Shown: positions 10,986-23,077, counted from the stretch's first letter. The stretch is 64,000 nt of DNA from Molanna angustata (GCA_963576475.1 OY754982.1:196001-260000); one strand, 5' to 3'. The notes: generated by a model not told the origin, from the sequence alone. Numbers and translations: made by a program.

Positions 10986-11374
10986 GCATCGGCATCGACT
11001 TCATATTAACATCATATGTGTAAAGTGCATAGACCTAGAGCTGATTAGTTTTCCATAGATATTCGTTAATTTTTCTATGATTTTACTAGTCCAAATTTTG
11101 AAAATGCTCTCACGGTCTGGCGAATTTAGGTATTTTTATATATTTTGACTTTCGACACATTAAAAATACACTCTCCAAAAATGTATTCAAGGATTTTCAA
11201 AAAATAAAGAGTAAATTAATAGCTTCTGTATGGGAAAACTGAGTGATCAACTTCATTTTGATATTGTACAGGGTTTTTCAACAAGAACTTTGTTTTCTAA
11301 AACAAAATAAAACAAAAAAATTAGATGAAGATGATTAAAATTTTTATTGAATTAAAAAGAGAAATGTTCGGCAA
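10986..11374. other. Unassigned sequence, probably including the mariner 3' end
   Basis: The GTACAGGGTTTTTCAACAAG stretch near 11268 lies just outside the mariner transposase stop codon. It could contain the element's terminal inverted repeat. The partner repeat was not found. Confidence 0.35.
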
Positions 11375-11826
11375 TTATGAATGAAAAATGATATCTGGCA
11401 AATGTCCACCACGAGCACGCTGACAGATGTCGATTCTTTCGTCAAAGATTTTAATCACTTTTTGGCAAAATGGCGGAACTATTTCGTTAATCACATCACA
11501 GATTTTGAGTTTTAAGGCTGAAATCGATTCGATTGGCTCCGTATAGACTCTGTCCTTAACATAGCCCCACAAAAAATAATCCAGTGGTGTTAAATCACAC
11601 GATCTGGCTGGCTACTTAACAGCTGAGTTCCGTGAAATTATGCGATCGGGAAATTTGGTTTGCAATAAATTGATCGTTTCATTGGCTGTGTGACATGTGG
11701 CACCGTCCTGTTGAAACCACATGTCAGTGATATCCACGTCATCAATAATAGGCCTAAATTTAGTTGTTAACATCTCGCGATAGCGTGATCCATTGACTGT
11801 TACCGCATTTCCAGCCTCATCTTCTG
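11375..11826 (-). pseudogene. Mariner (rosa-like, DD41D) transposase, C-terminal half
   Basis: The minus strand encodes about 150 codons of a DDE transposase. A block with WFQQDGATCHT contains the second catalytic Asp. PDRIISRNSAVK follows, then RSCDLTPLDYFLWGYVKDRV with the third catalytic Asp, and the protein ends ..LPDIIFHS and stop. I count 41 residues between the second and third Asp, which is the spacing of the DD41D (rosa) mariner family. A TAG replaces the Trp codon of the expected NWPARS motif (11612-11614). The N-terminal DNA-binding half and first Asp are missing, so the copy is dead. Confidence 0.82.
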
Positions 11827-11978
11827 GAAATGCGGTATGATGGTGGGATAGGAAAGTGACGGGGAATGTCAGAGGATAACTAAAAGAGGGAGAGCAAATT
11901 AAGTTGTACTGTATTCATACAATAAAAGAAAATAAAACAACTATCTATTGTTATCTCGGATCATGTTGGTTAATTCCT

Positions 11979-12410
11979 TCATATACCTGCTATACGGAGT
12001 AGGAAATATGTCCAAACTATTGAAATTGTTGTTAAATGTTTCGCAGGTACGAGGAACGGTAGAATGTTTTCGGTGATTTGTTTTATAATGTGGAATATAG
12101 AAAAGATCAGTTTGTCGGGTTGTCCTAGAGGGAACACGGTAAGTAATGAGATAATATTCAATTCCGGTGTATCGAATTTATTATTAACAATTTTATAAAG
12201 TAAGCTTTGATCAAGGATAATTCTTCTGTGTACAAGTGATTCCATATTATGATACTTCAACGAAGCTGTATAATCTGGAAATCGCAAATTAAATTTATAT
12301 TGTACTTTTTTCAAAAATTTCTTTTGTACGTTTTCAATTCTATTTATGTTAAATTTATACACTGGAGACCAAACAGCAGTGCAATATTCGAGGTGGGGAC
12401 GTATGTACAT
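11979..12410 (-). pseudogene. Non-LTR retrotransposon RT C-terminal region
   Basis: A 143-codon minus-strand frame starts MYIRPHLEYCTAVWSP, then FNINRIENVQKKFLKKVQY. The [YI]xRPxLEYxxxVWxP..IExVQKxF motif is the thumb/C-terminal signature of jockey/CR1-type reverse transcriptases. HRRIILDQSLLYKIVNNKFD follows. The catalytic fingers and palm are absent. The same region is seen in a different family at 17408-17608. Confidence 0.82.
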
Positions 12411-12430
12411 ATGTTGTATAAAGCATCCTA

Positions 12431-12771
12431 AAAGTATTCAATTTTTCAAAAGATTTACAAAGTCGCATAACAAGTCCTAACATCTTGTAGGCTTTGTTTA
12501 TTATCATTTCTATATTATTATTTTATATTTTTGGAGCCTAATAGTATTCTAGAGTCTTACAACAAGAACAATTCAATATATGCAGACAAAAAATATTATA
12601 AACCTATATATATTATATATTAATATGCTTCTCGCCATGGTTGAAGTAAATATTTAGGAAAAGCAACAATTTTCCAGACCGTAAAAAGTACCTTGAAAGT
12701 TTTGCCCGAGGGGCAGATGTTGGCCGAAGTCAAATGTTGACCCTAGTCGCAAATTTTGCCTGCTAAGAATT
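12431..12771. other. Unassigned AT-rich sequence
   Basis: Nothing recognised. Confidence 0.4.
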
Positions 12772-13791
12772 ATACAACTGTCGATTTGTTCAAGAGAATT
12801 TTATTCTCTTGACTTATCGACAAAGTATCAAGCCAATATATGCGAGATTTGTATGCAGGGTATATATTTTTCATGGATTTTCCAACTTTGAAGTCAAAAA
12901 ACACCAACATAGATGCTTTGCAACATATTAATGTTCCATATATGGATTTATTCAGAATTTGGTGTGGAACATTTAGTGTGTCTGTGCCCCCCCCCCCCCT
13001 TATAACTTTTGATCCGCTCAATTAACAGAGCCCAAAATTTCAATTATAATTATAGGCCTACAAAAATTTCATACTCAAAATTTTGAATTTTTACTTTATT
13101 TTTCCATATATCTCAAAAACCACAAAAACAAGAACGCTGAAAATTGGTATAAATATAGACAAATAAAAAATCTCAAATCAATTTTTTCAAAAAATTCTAG
13201 AGTTTCTCAATCATTTTTATTAAGATAAACATTTTTTTATGGATATTTTTATTATTGCATATGCGCAAACATTGGATTTTTTTCCCTGTCAGGAGTCAAA
13301 GATATTTTTTAACAGATTTTTAATTATCTCAATAGAGACGAAGTTGGAATATTTATTGTAGGAGAACCGGGAAATCAAGGCACCTACAGGGCTTACGACC
13401 TGTCATCGGCTGGTTTACGTGATCACTTTATGCGCTTGCGCAACGTTCACCAATTATGCCTTTTTAATGAGATCCCTATCAATTCAATTTTGAAAGTTCT
13501 ATATATTGTAATACTGAAATTCTTTTCACTTGAAATTAAGGAATTTTTACTACAGCCATCTATGGGTGAAATTATGAACAACAATCTTATTATTTTTTAT
13601 TTATTTTGTTGTAACGCCATTTATTTTTTTATGATAAATTTATGTGTTTAACAGCCTATATTTCCAAAGTTTTGTAAAAATATCGAAAAAAATATTAATT
13701 TGTATTGAAGTGTTTATAGTTTGGTACGTATTCTTCAATTATACATACAATCGACATCGACAGTTGGATCTCATTTATTACGTTTAACTAG
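12772..13791 (+). mobile_element. Helentron/HINE-like element, copy 1
   Basis: Non-autonomous element. The 5' end is CAACTGTCGATTTGTTCAAG followed by a hairpin (AGAGAATTTTATTCTCT). The middle has a C-run where other copies carry GT microsatellites. The 3' end has the inverted motif ATCGACAGTTGG and terminates in CTAG before a T. Copies with the same order lie at 21577, 26506, 43490, 46713, 54629 and 62278. An inverted subterminal motif, a central microsatellite, a short 3' stem-loop and a CTRR-T end match Helitron-derived HINE/DINE-1-like elements. This copy is interrupted by a 381-bp insertion (13242-13622). Confidence 0.65.
13242..13622 (+). mobile_element. Dispersed repeat (family R-B) inserted in a Helentron-like copy
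   Basis: The 381-bp insertion is flanked by an 11-bp direct repeat ATTTTTTTATG (13231-13241 and 13623-13633). That position is continuous in other copies of the host element. The family core is AATAGAGACGAAGTTGGAAT, then CAGGGCTTACGACCTGTCAT and GGCTGGTTTACGTGATCACT. Related copies lie at 34864-35635 (inverted pair), 49733-50500 (minus) and 60685-60830. It is non-coding. The duplication length suggests retrotransposition, but no tail proves it. Confidence 0.65.
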
Positions 13792-14485
13792 TTATAATTA
13801 TACTGTTTGTGAACCATAAAAATGTCGATGCAAATATTTTGTGTTGTTAAACCTAGGATAAAGTGTTTAAACTATTATTATATTTAGCAAAATTTGCGAA
13901 CGTTCGTAGTTACAACATGTTCATTTTTTACTGTTTTTAGCAGCTAATAGAAAACTTGGACCTTGGTAAAACCTTTAATTTTATTTTTGCCGAACGCACC
14001 AAAATACATAATATGTCAATAAAATCCAATAAACTCTTTGTCAATTCATTTTACTAACCCAAAAATAAAATAACAAAACAACAACAAAATGATATAAACA
14101 TGTTTAAATAATTCATACCTCATTCATACCTCATAATATATATTTCTTTCGTTCATACTATGTAAAGAAACTGTTAACTCTACTCACCTGGGGTAGTTTT
14201 GTTTTACAATTCGAGATCATGGTTCTTAGTTTGGAAGGTTGTTTGGACTGCTACAATATTATGTAGCTCTGTACCACGCTGTCCAGTTGCGGGTTGGTAC
14301 AGGGGTTCTTCTAGGATCTCCTTCCTTATATGACACAGGGATTTAAGCCTGCGCAGATGTTACGGTTATACCGCCGATACTCGGTCGTCAGAGCCTCGTT
14401 AGTTGTCTAGCAGGGGGGACCGCGTGCAGGTGAGGTTGACATTTGGGTCGGCTAGGTGTTCGTTTGCCATCACCCCTTCCCCCCC
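13792..14485. other. Unassigned sequence
   Basis: AT-rich to 14180, then GC-richer to 14485. The latter may be the decayed upstream part of the LINE fragment that follows. Confidence 0.4.
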
Positions 14486-14489
14486 CTAG

Positions 14490-14623
14490 GGTGTAGGGAG
14501 ACCACAGAGGAGATGGACTGATGACATTGTTGAACTGGTGGGACATGGGTGGAAACAGAGCGCCCAGGACAGAGATAAGTGGAAAATTCAGGAAGAGGCC
14601 TTTATCCAGCAGTGGAATGAAAG
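14490..14623 (+). pseudogene. LINE RT C-terminal fragment
   Basis: The frame GRPQRRWTDDIVELVGHGWK, then SAQDRDKWKIQEEAFIQQW and a TGA. GRPxxRWxDDI..A.DRxxWK..EEAF.QQW is the conserved C-terminus of a large insect non-LTR RT group. It is followed by a purine-rich GAAGAAGAAGAAG tail (14624-14646). Confidence 0.75.
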
Positions 14624-14646
14624 AGGCTGAAAGAAGAAGAAGAAGA

Positions 14647-15360
14647 AAGAAACTGTAGGTAGCAAATATATGAAATAGTGAAAAATGAGATGCAAGCAGA
14701 GTGTATTTTAAGTTTGTTTATGTTTATTTTATGTGCAAACAAATAAATTGAATCGTTTTGACTTCAAGCGATAACTTGTATAGCAAAGTACGTATTTTTA
14801 TACATAGAACCACACTAGTAGCAAATTATATTCAAATAAATGTATGGCACAATTATTTATAAATTAGAAATTGTAAGTAGTGGAGAATCTATAAACTTAT
14901 TACTTTTGATATGTTTCTTTATGAAAAAGAAAGAAAACTTTCTTGTAACAAGAACATAATATTTTCATTACTAATCTTGATCGAAACTAGTGATACAATC
15001 TTTTTCTTCCTCAGAATTCTTCTTTCCACTTCTGTATAAAGAACTCTTCCTCATCCAGGTTATTCTAGACAGCTGGACGATATCATCCGACCATCCTTAT
15101 ATGAGTAGCCGACGCTGATATCAACATATTTCTTAATTTTATATTGAAATATATTTAGGTTATGGTTGAATAAAATTTCATACATTTTCATGAATGAAAA
15201 TTGACAAACAACCTGTGTACAATGTATGCACATAATGTTTCAACGGTGGGTATGATTATGAAAAAGTTATACAACGGTAAATTATTTATTTATTACAATA
15301 AAAAAATTAAATAATAAATTCAGTTTTATTTTTAAGGAAGTAACTTTGTGGCGTCATTAT
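14647..15360. other. Unassigned AT-rich sequence
   Basis: No feature recognised. Confidence 0.4.
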
Positions 15361-15712
15361 AATTTTTATTTTATAATATATATAATAATAACTTGGTATA
15401 CACCACTTATGAGCACAAATAACTGTCGACCGGTTTCGAGAACGATGTTCTCATCTTCAGGATGACTTACGTACTAAATTAAAAATGAAAATATAGACTT
15501 AACCTAAACTAAAGATGTGGGAGGAGTCCCACTACTTTTGAATTGACTCCTCCCACATCTTTAGTTTAGGTTAAGTCTATATTTTCATTTTTAATTTAGT
15601 ACGTAAGTCATCCTGAAGATGAGAACATCGTTCTCGAAACCGGTCGACAGTTATTTGTGCTCATAAGTGGTGTATACCAAGTTATTATTATATATATTAT
15701 AAAATAAAAATT
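15361..15712. mobile_element. Perfect 168-bp inverted repeat formed by two PLE-type ends
   Basis: Arms 15361-15528 and 15545-15712 are perfect reverse complements around a 16-bp spacer (pairs sum to 31073). Each arm carries a hammerhead-like core. On the plus strand at 15610-15655 it reads CCTGAAGATGAGAACATCGT, then TCTCGAAACCGGTCGACAG, with stem II GAGAAC/GUUCUC followed by GAAAC. This core type is typical of PLE terminal sequences. No protein is left. Confidence 0.7.
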
Positions 15713-15722
15713 AAATAATAAT

Positions 15723-15880
15723 TTATCGGCCTTCGTGGCTCAGTTGGTTAAGTTGACTGCTGATCCAAAGTGTGTTTTCAGTCTGGATCTGTGAGACGAT
15801 TAATATCGTAAGTCTCCAGAATGTGGCAACTTGTTATTGAGTGCGTGTTAAATTAACATTAAATTACCACACAAACAAAA
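15723..15880 (+). mobile_element. tRNA-derived SINE, family A, copy 3
   Basis: CTTCGTGGCTCAGTTGGTTA (A-box region), a body with CAGTCTGGATCTGTGAGACG and TCCAGAATGTGGCAACTTGT. The B-box has been lost by an internal deletion after GCTGATCCAA. It starts about 10 bp downstream of the inverted PLE ends. Confidence 0.75.
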
Positions 15881-17279
15881 ATTTGCATGAATGGCGTGAT
15901 ATTGGGTGGACTAAATCAAATCTCTTTTAAAAACATTACATCAATTTGATTTTTTGCTGTGCAACATATGTACTTTCGCGTAGGTAGGTACCTACTATAC
16001 TAAGAGCAAATATGATGATTGATAAGTATGATGATTTTCGGTAAAATTTATAATATTTCCTAGAAATGTTGTAACATTATTATTTGACAATTCATAATAC
16101 TACTTAAGTACTACTTATTTCCGATAACCATACAACTCCGGTAGAGCTTTAGCCTCCTGAACAATAATTCATAATAACATTGAAAAAAGGATTATAAAAA
16201 TCATTTAACATAAGTTTAGTGATTATGTGATAGAGAGAATCTGCTTTACCAAAAAACTGCCTTGCAGTTTGGCGGGAAAATAAAATATATTATTTTTTTT
16301 TTAGTAAGGCAGCCAGTCCCTATACAGGACTATTTGTGCCAAAGACGTTGATCAATGTGTATATGCAGTCAATAGTACAACTCCAGTGAGTGTGAAAAAT
16401 AATTAGATAATGTGGAGGATTACAGTATAACTATTTTTTTCTGTATGAACTTATGAAGCAGTTTATAAAATATATTATCTTTTATTAAAAAATAATATGA
16501 CATTCCAGTTTCTCCGGTGATTTGACATAATTTGTCGATGTTCTGAAGAAAAATATACTATCATTTCTTATTACTAATTTGCGTGCCTTATTTATGTACC
16601 TACATTATTTATTTTTGGAATTGAGATATTCACAAAGACCTTATATAATTATAAGGTCTTTGGATATTCATGTAAAAAACTGGAGCGATAATGAAATATT
16701 GAGTACCTAAATTAACATACATGTAGCCATTATCATTAAATAATCTGTCACTGGTTATGTCAAGTATTTTATTCATTACACAAATATTTTTTTCATCATC
16801 AAATATTTAAGTCAGATATTTTTTGTTTTGCAAGACGACAACACGTTTGATCGTATTTAAAGCTGTCTGTTTTTCATTAATTTGTTAATAGGAATGAAAC
16901 GTAGAAAATTATAAAAATTGTACATTTTCATTATTTTTGATGAAGCAGAAACACAAATAGCCACGTCGCTTCACAAACGTCAAAATTATTGACTTGTATT
17001 TGATTCCGATATTCGAAATTGATCGAAAATGCTCGATTACTATAATATTGTTATAATGCAGTTAAAATTACTTAGGACCTTGTTTATCATAATGAAGACG
17101 ACATGTAGCCGTTATAAAGCATAGTCTTATAATGTTAGTATGAATAGTGATTTTTAGTAGGTAACAATATAGGTAAATAATTTACGAGCGCAATTTTAGT
17201 GTAACAAATTCACTCTAAGGGTGCTATAAAGGTAAACAGATGACATTGTATTGGATGTTGTTATAAACTGTTACAAATC
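15881..17279. other. Unassigned AT-rich sequence
   Basis: No feature recognised. There is a short duplicated ATAAGGTCTTTG-type palindrome at 16637-16662. Confidence 0.4.
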
Positions 17280-17376
17280 TATAATAAATTATTATGAATA
17301 ACACATTCCAGTATTATAAAAAAACCTTGAATCGTGATTGAATCACGATTCAACCACGGTTCAAATTCATATTCTG
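17280..17376 (-). repeat. Dispersed repeat R-D, proximal part
   Basis: ATCGTGATTGAATCACGATT and flanks match, in reverse, 28200-28255 of the longer copy at 27725-28245. The other half resumes at 19216-19345 after the LINE, so the LINE inserted into this repeat. Confidence 0.55.
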
Positions 17377-19215
17377 TATATTATAAATTATTATATTCTA
17401 AAATCTATATATTATACCATGGTTCGACCAATACTCGAATACGCATCCCCAATCTGGTCCCCAAGATACACAACATACAAACAACGCATTGAAAGAATAC
17501 AAAGATTGTTCATTAAATACTTAAACCGTAAAGCATACCTCGAGTTCCCCAGCTACGACTGCGCGAGAACCCATTATAAGATCAACAGTCTCAAGAATAG
17601 ACGCACAGTCAGTGGCGGCTCCCCCAAAGGGGCTCTCGGGCTGAGCCCTCCCAAAAATTTTGTTCGATAGATTCCAAAAATATTTGCTAAATTAATTCTG
17701 GAAATTCATTATTTTTTTTTTAAATAAATGTGATAGTAAATACTGCAATAGTTCGTTTCATACAGCGAGATTCTATGAAAAATTTTGTTCCGCGGGCACA
17801 ATGTACTTGCGCCCGAAGAACTGTATGTAAACTCATATAATTTATTCCAATGCCGTAGTACAATATAATGCGAAATGTATGGAGCTCTCGGGCACGTTCC
17901 TATGTATGTTCATGAATTTACCGAAATATATATCTTTCCAGTAAGTTGTAGATGAATTAGTGTATTTATGAACACAACTAATATTAGCGTCTGCGCACTT
18001 CGCAATAAGCGGTCAGCTGGAGTGCTGAAGGCCGTTGATGACAGCGCGCCATTTCGCATGTTGTGTTGTGGTTGTGTTTGCAGAATGATGAAATAGGGTT
18101 AATTTAATATTTTTAATGATAATTTTTGACAATAGTACACGGTGAATAGTATACATAATTTAATTTTGCGTTACTTTAATTACGATGATCGTGTGAATGT
18201 GAAAAACTAAGGACCTCCCGGCCAATTATCTCATTATCTCAAATTAGTTCTTGTAAATCACGTAAATATATTCGAAGTTTTAAGATGAATTTGTAATAAA
18301 AAACGTCATGGCTTTGCAGGTGTAGTGAAAAGAATGCATATTGCGGTCGCAGTGAAATGTTGTTTTCCGTGTTTACTTTTTGACAATAATTCTGATGTAG
18401 GTATTTAATTCTGACTCTGACAAAAACAACTAAATCCAACATGTATGATATATGATCCACCCGACCCCTCTTTCTTTCAGGTATTGTAATTGCAGCTTAA
18501 CAGGAGAATGATGATAAACACTGATCATGCATATGCATGAAAATAATATTTTTTCACCTCTGTCGAAATTTCACAAGTGTACTGAATATTTTCTCCTTTT
18601 AAATACACATTTCCTTTCAAGAAAAAAATTGAGCCCTTCTAATATTTTAGGTCGCCAGCCGCCACTGCGCACAGTAAATGATATGATGCTTCTGTACAAC
18701 GTTATAAATAATAATATCGACTGCCCCTCAATACTCAATACCATTTCATTTAATATTCCTACTCGCAGAACTAGACATACACATTTATTCCACCTTCCAA
18801 TTCATCGCACCAATTACGCACAAAACATGACAATTCATAGAATGTGCGATACATACAATAACAGATTTCAAGAGTTTGACATCTTCCACCTCAGCTCCAC
18901 AACATTCAAATACTCTATACAAAAGAAGATCAATAACCACTTATTATAGGAAACCTTGACGGCATTAAATTCTCTTTTTTCTTTATTTCCCCTTTTAGTT
19001 GGATATTATGTTTTGAATCATTAAAAACTTGAAATGTTGCTCTTACCTACATTCAAACCTATGATCATATTTTTTTTTTATTTTTTGCAAACTTGTATGG
19101 TTTTATATTAATCATAACGACAAAATGTAATAAGCCTTAATACTTTATGTTACTATTGTATTATATGTACTATGTCTTAACGCTGTTTTTTGTCCAACTT
19201 TAACCTAAATAAATA
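17377..19215 (+). mobile_element. 5'-truncated LINE carrying an internal hAT insertion
   Basis: The coding part is split. Exonic residues lie at 17408-17608 (MVRPILEYASPIWSPRYTTY, then RIERIQRLFIKYLNRKA) and 18676-18949 (NDMMLLYNVINNNIDCPSIL ... IQKKINNHLL and stop). The motif RPILEYxxPIWSP..RIExIQ..F is the C-terminal part of a jockey/CR1-like RT. A 3' UTR of about 260 bp with an (AAATA)n tail follows, shared with 10286-10550. Across the hAT the reading resumes at the duplicated CGCACAGT, which encodes the RTV residues on both sides. Confidence 0.82.
17610..18667. mobile_element. Non-autonomous hAT transposon, 1058 bp
   Basis: Ends CAGTGGCGGCTCCC and, inverted, CAGTGGCGGCTGGC give an 11-bp terminal inverted repeat. 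The 8-bp target-site duplication CGCACAGT lies at 17602-17609 and 18668-18675. An 8-bp duplication with CAGTGGCG-type ends is diagnostic of the hAT superfamily. The interior has no frame longer than about 70 codons and no transposase motif. It lies inside the LINE RT, so it is younger than that copy. Confidence 0.9.
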
Positions 19216-19345
19216 AATAAATATTCCACATTCAACTGAAACCTTACTTATATGAAAATATTTGAACCTCAATTCAGTTAATCTCGATTTTGAGCTCTAT
19301 TTCATACAACAGCAACGAATTTAGTTTGGTTAAATTTATTATACC
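19216..19345 (-). repeat. Dispersed repeat R-D, distal part
   Basis: TATTCCACATTCAACTGAAA and TTTTGAGCTCTATTTCATAC match, in reverse, 28090-28190. With 17280-17376 this brackets the LINE insertion. Confidence 0.6.
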
Positions 19346-21012
19346 AATAATATGTAATAATTAATAATGTTACGTGATATTTGTTATTAGGTACTTTCAT
19401 AGAACCGGTTTGTTGATCGGTGACTGTATTAGGTACTGATATCAATATTATGTAAATCGCATACCTACACGTAAAACTGTAAATAGTTAAAACTAACTTT
19501 TTTTCTGCGATCTATATGAAAATTTATACTGATATTTGTACCTACACAAAAAGACAAAAATATAATTTGCCTCTGAACCTTAAGTTTGATTTCTTAACTT
19601 ATTGTTTTTCGTTATTTTGCTAATTATATTATTAAATGGTTCGTTTATATATCGCGGTGCATATTGTTACTGTTGATTGGATACACTAATCGTTGATTGA
19701 CTTTCACACTCAACCATGAACAATGTGAAGGCAATAACTACCTATCTAATTATGCAAAATATTAACAATAATTATGTTAATTGAGTTTAAAAATATTTTT
19801 AATCGACGGCACCGTGTTTAATTTTAATACAGTGCAAAACAAAAAAAAGTGTAGTTCGTACAATATTTATTTTTTGTTTATGTAGTTCGTACAATATTTT
19901 ATTGTTACTTATATGCAAACTGAAAGCGCCCTTGAGGTGACCACGGTTGTCACTAAACGGCGCTTTATAAATTGTCATTATTATTATTATTATATTATAT
20001 TATAATCTCATAATACCTAAAATGAATACATGTTCCATCCACCGAAGGACTAATTCTTCTTTTATTTTTTTTAGAAGAAGCACTGTTTGTATTGTGATGT
20101 ACCTATTGGTCTATCCTCCATATGCTCCCAAAAAGAGCACTCGTAGTCATCGTTGATTATAAATAAATAAACAAATTATCCAGCTTATAAAAAAATATTA
20201 GACGGCAATCTTTGTTAGACGTCTAATCTCTTTGTTTCGATTCGAACCGGAGACTGACACCCAACATTTGCCTCTCCTTTACTCGCAGAACACATTTTAT
20301 CTTTTGTATGTTTTATGTAGACGAAGTATGTATGTAGGTACCAATTATCGTGACTATAATAAAAGTTTTGAATTTAATATACTGGTAAATAGATATATTA
20401 CCTATGTCAATGTACATATAATATTTAGGTATGGGAGGGATATGACATTATGGAGGTAAGGAGGAGGAAGATTAAAAGCGTATCACCTACAGTATTTCGC
20501 GATAAAACATATCGTATTTTGCATTGAAAATATACTGTACCTATGTTGAGAATAATGCATGGAATTGTGACATTCTTCTTCACATTAGTTCTACGTACCT
20601 ACTTGTTCAAATGTGCAAGGTAGGTATTTGATAACTGTGTGCAACTCTCATTTGTTTAGCTGTATAAACGTGTGCACTCTTCCGGTGTATCTGCATAGGT
20701 ACATTTATTATTATCTCGTGTCCAGTTGTCACGGAACCAACCAGAATAACATAATATGGGCCTAGTTAAGTGATGTCAAGTGATCGCCCGCCACACTTCC
20801 GCGACCAGATAATTTCTCTAACCAAATACATACTATAATAACAACTATACTGCAGTTCTTTGTTTTCTATAGTTGTAGTAGTTCCATGAACCTTACTTCC
20901 ACGTGGAGTGGCATGTTGTTTCTCTTCTTCTTCCGTATCAACACAACCAGCAGCAACCGGCTATGTTAATGGTCACATAATCAACAACCACATATTCTAG
21001 GTTAATTATATT
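19346..21012. other. Unassigned AT-rich sequence
   Basis: Contains a local direct repeat (GTAGTTCGTACAATATTTATT near 19852 and 19884). No family recognised. Confidence 0.4.
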
Positions 21013-21470
21013 ATGTATTATTCAGGGCTCTGATATTCTCGATGTTCCTGTATGGTGTGGAAATATGGGCACATAGGGAGTTAGAGCGAAAGAGGATTGA
21101 TGCTTTCTAAATGTGGTGCTGGAGGCGTATGTTGCGCATCCCATGGACAGCCAGAAGAACGAATGTGTCAATTCTAGACGAGCTGAAGATCGAGGATCGT
21201 CTATCGACGATATGTTACAGACGTACCTATCCATCAATTCTTTGGACACATTGCCAGAAGGGAACCAGACTGCCTCGAGAAGCTTGATGTGATGGGCAGC
21301 GTGGAAAGACGGAGATCTCGTGGTCGCTCACAGACCAGATGGAGCGATTTGGTTAAGTCCACAATCGGGTCTTCGGTGACTGGTACTCTGCGTTCAGCCC
21401 AAAACATTGAGACGGGCGATACGTGTGGCGACGGACTACAGCCGTTATCCTCAGTCATGAGGAAAAGGAC
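21013..21470 (+). pseudogene. Frameshifted LINE RT C-terminal region
   Basis: Readable pieces in shifting frames: FLYGVEIWAHRELERKRIDA, then MWCWRRMLRIPWTARRTNVS and ILDELKIEDRLSTICY. The xxYGxExW..R.IDAFxMWCWRRMLRIxWxxRxTNxxIL pattern is the signature of RTE-like/related insect non-LTR RTs. A stop after DAF and later frameshifts show it is dead. Confidence 0.85.
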
Positions 21471-21576
21471 GAATATAATAATTATTCAGGATAATATAAA
21501 ACCATAAAGATGTATATCTAAGAATAATTACAAAAATATAAACAAGATGAGATGTGATAAGAATATAGAAAATTAA

Positions 21577-22567
21577 TCCAACTGTCGATTCGTTCATGAG
21601 AAATCAATTCTCTGAATGAATCGACATTATTAAGCCAAGATGCGTGTACGAAAGAACATTTTGTATGGCGTAGTGGACTTTTTGCATGCTAATAACACCA
21701 ACTAGAGGCCTCGCAGCATATATGTTCCCATACATGGATTTACTCAGAATTCGGAGTAGAACATTTTATATGAGTTTTGTGTGTGTGTCTGTGTGTGTGT
21801 TCGTCCGTCCCTTATAACTTTTGATCCGCTCATTTTACAGAGCCCAAATTTTCAGAATATATAAACAGTTATAGGCCTACAAAACTTTTATACTCAAAAT
21901 TGTGAATTTTTGTTTCAGTCACGGGTTATCAACTTTTGAAATTTTGATTTATTTTTCCATATATCTCAGAAACCGTAAAAGTAAGAACGCTGAAAATTGG
22001 TATAAACATAGACAAATACAAAATTTCAAATATATTTTTTCAAAAAAATTCCAGGGTTTCTCAAACATTTTTTATTAAGATTTTTTTTTTATGATAAATT
22101 TATGAGTTTAACTGCCTATATTTCCATTTTTTTTAAAAATATCGAAAAAAGCCGAAACACCCCAACTAGATAATTTAATTTTCTATAAAAAATGTTAACA
22201 TTGTATTAGCACATCTCAATTTTTTTTTAACAATTTTTATAAAAATTGAATTTAGTGACGACATTGCTCCATACAATTTGTATGGCAGTAGCCCACACAC
22301 AATATCTAAGACTTAATAGTTTGATACTAATCTCCAAACATACATACATATCATCATGCTGTTTTCATATTCTGGGTAGGATTTAAGGACTGACCTCCAT
22401 ACTATCCTATCTTGATATAAATACCTAGGTACATGTGTTGTATAGAAAACCAAATATCTTAAAATATTAAATAATTTGTATTTATGGGTTTATAGTTTGG
22501 TACTTATTCTTCAACTGTACATACTATCGCTATCGACAGTTGGATCTCGTGTGTTACATGCAACTAG
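21577..22567 (+). mobile_element. Helentron/HINE-like element, copy 2
   Basis: 5' TCCAACTGTCGATTCGTTCA followed by a palindrome (GAGAAATCAATTCTC and GAATGAATCGA). There is a short GTGT tract (21778-21801). The 3' end has ATCGACAGTTGGATCTCG, a GTGTTACAT stem-loop and terminal CTAG followed by T. The left flank base is A, compatible with A/T insertion. Non-coding. Confidence 0.7.
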
Positions 22568-22570
22568 TAT

Positions 22571-23077
22571 ACTAAGACCCAGATCTGTATACTCTACAAA
22601 GCGCAAATACGTCAAATTATTGAATATGGTAGTCACCTCTGGAGTGGTGCCCCCCAATACCTACTGAATACCCTCGATGCTGTCCAAAGGCGTGCTATAC
22701 GTCTGATTGATGATCCATCACTGACTGATGGATTGCAATCACTAGAACACAGACGCTGAGTCGGTATTTTAAGTTTATTCTATAGATACTACCACGGGAA
22801 TTGCTCAGAAGAACTTGCATCTTTGGTCCCTCCTCCACCCACTCGGAACAGAGTCACTCGCTTCACTCAATCGCAGCACCCATTCACAGTGGACCTTCAA
22901 CATATACGAACAAGTCGCTTCTCGAACTCCTTTATTAATACAGCAGCCCGACTGTGGAACGATCTTCCGAATTCTGTGTTTCCACCTTCGTACAACCCGG
23001 GTCTTTTTAAAATCCGACTCTTTTCTAGATTGCAAACCCCTCCCAACGCTACGTACTGCGCTTCTTCGGAAGAGTAA
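22571..23077 (+). pseudogene. Non-LTR RT C-terminal region with one premature stop
   Basis: The frame reads IIEYGSHLWSGAPQYLLNTL, then LDAVQRRAIRLIDDP, a TGA in SLEHRR*VGIL near 22758, then ELASLVPPPPTRNRVTRF and FINTAARLWNDLPNSVFPPS. The first motif (xEYGSxxWSGAxxxxLxxLDxVQRRAxRLI) and the last (F.xxAARLWNxLP) are the standard two-part C-terminus of insect jockey/CR1-type RTs. It begins 4 bp after the Helentron-like copy 2. Confidence 0.88.
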
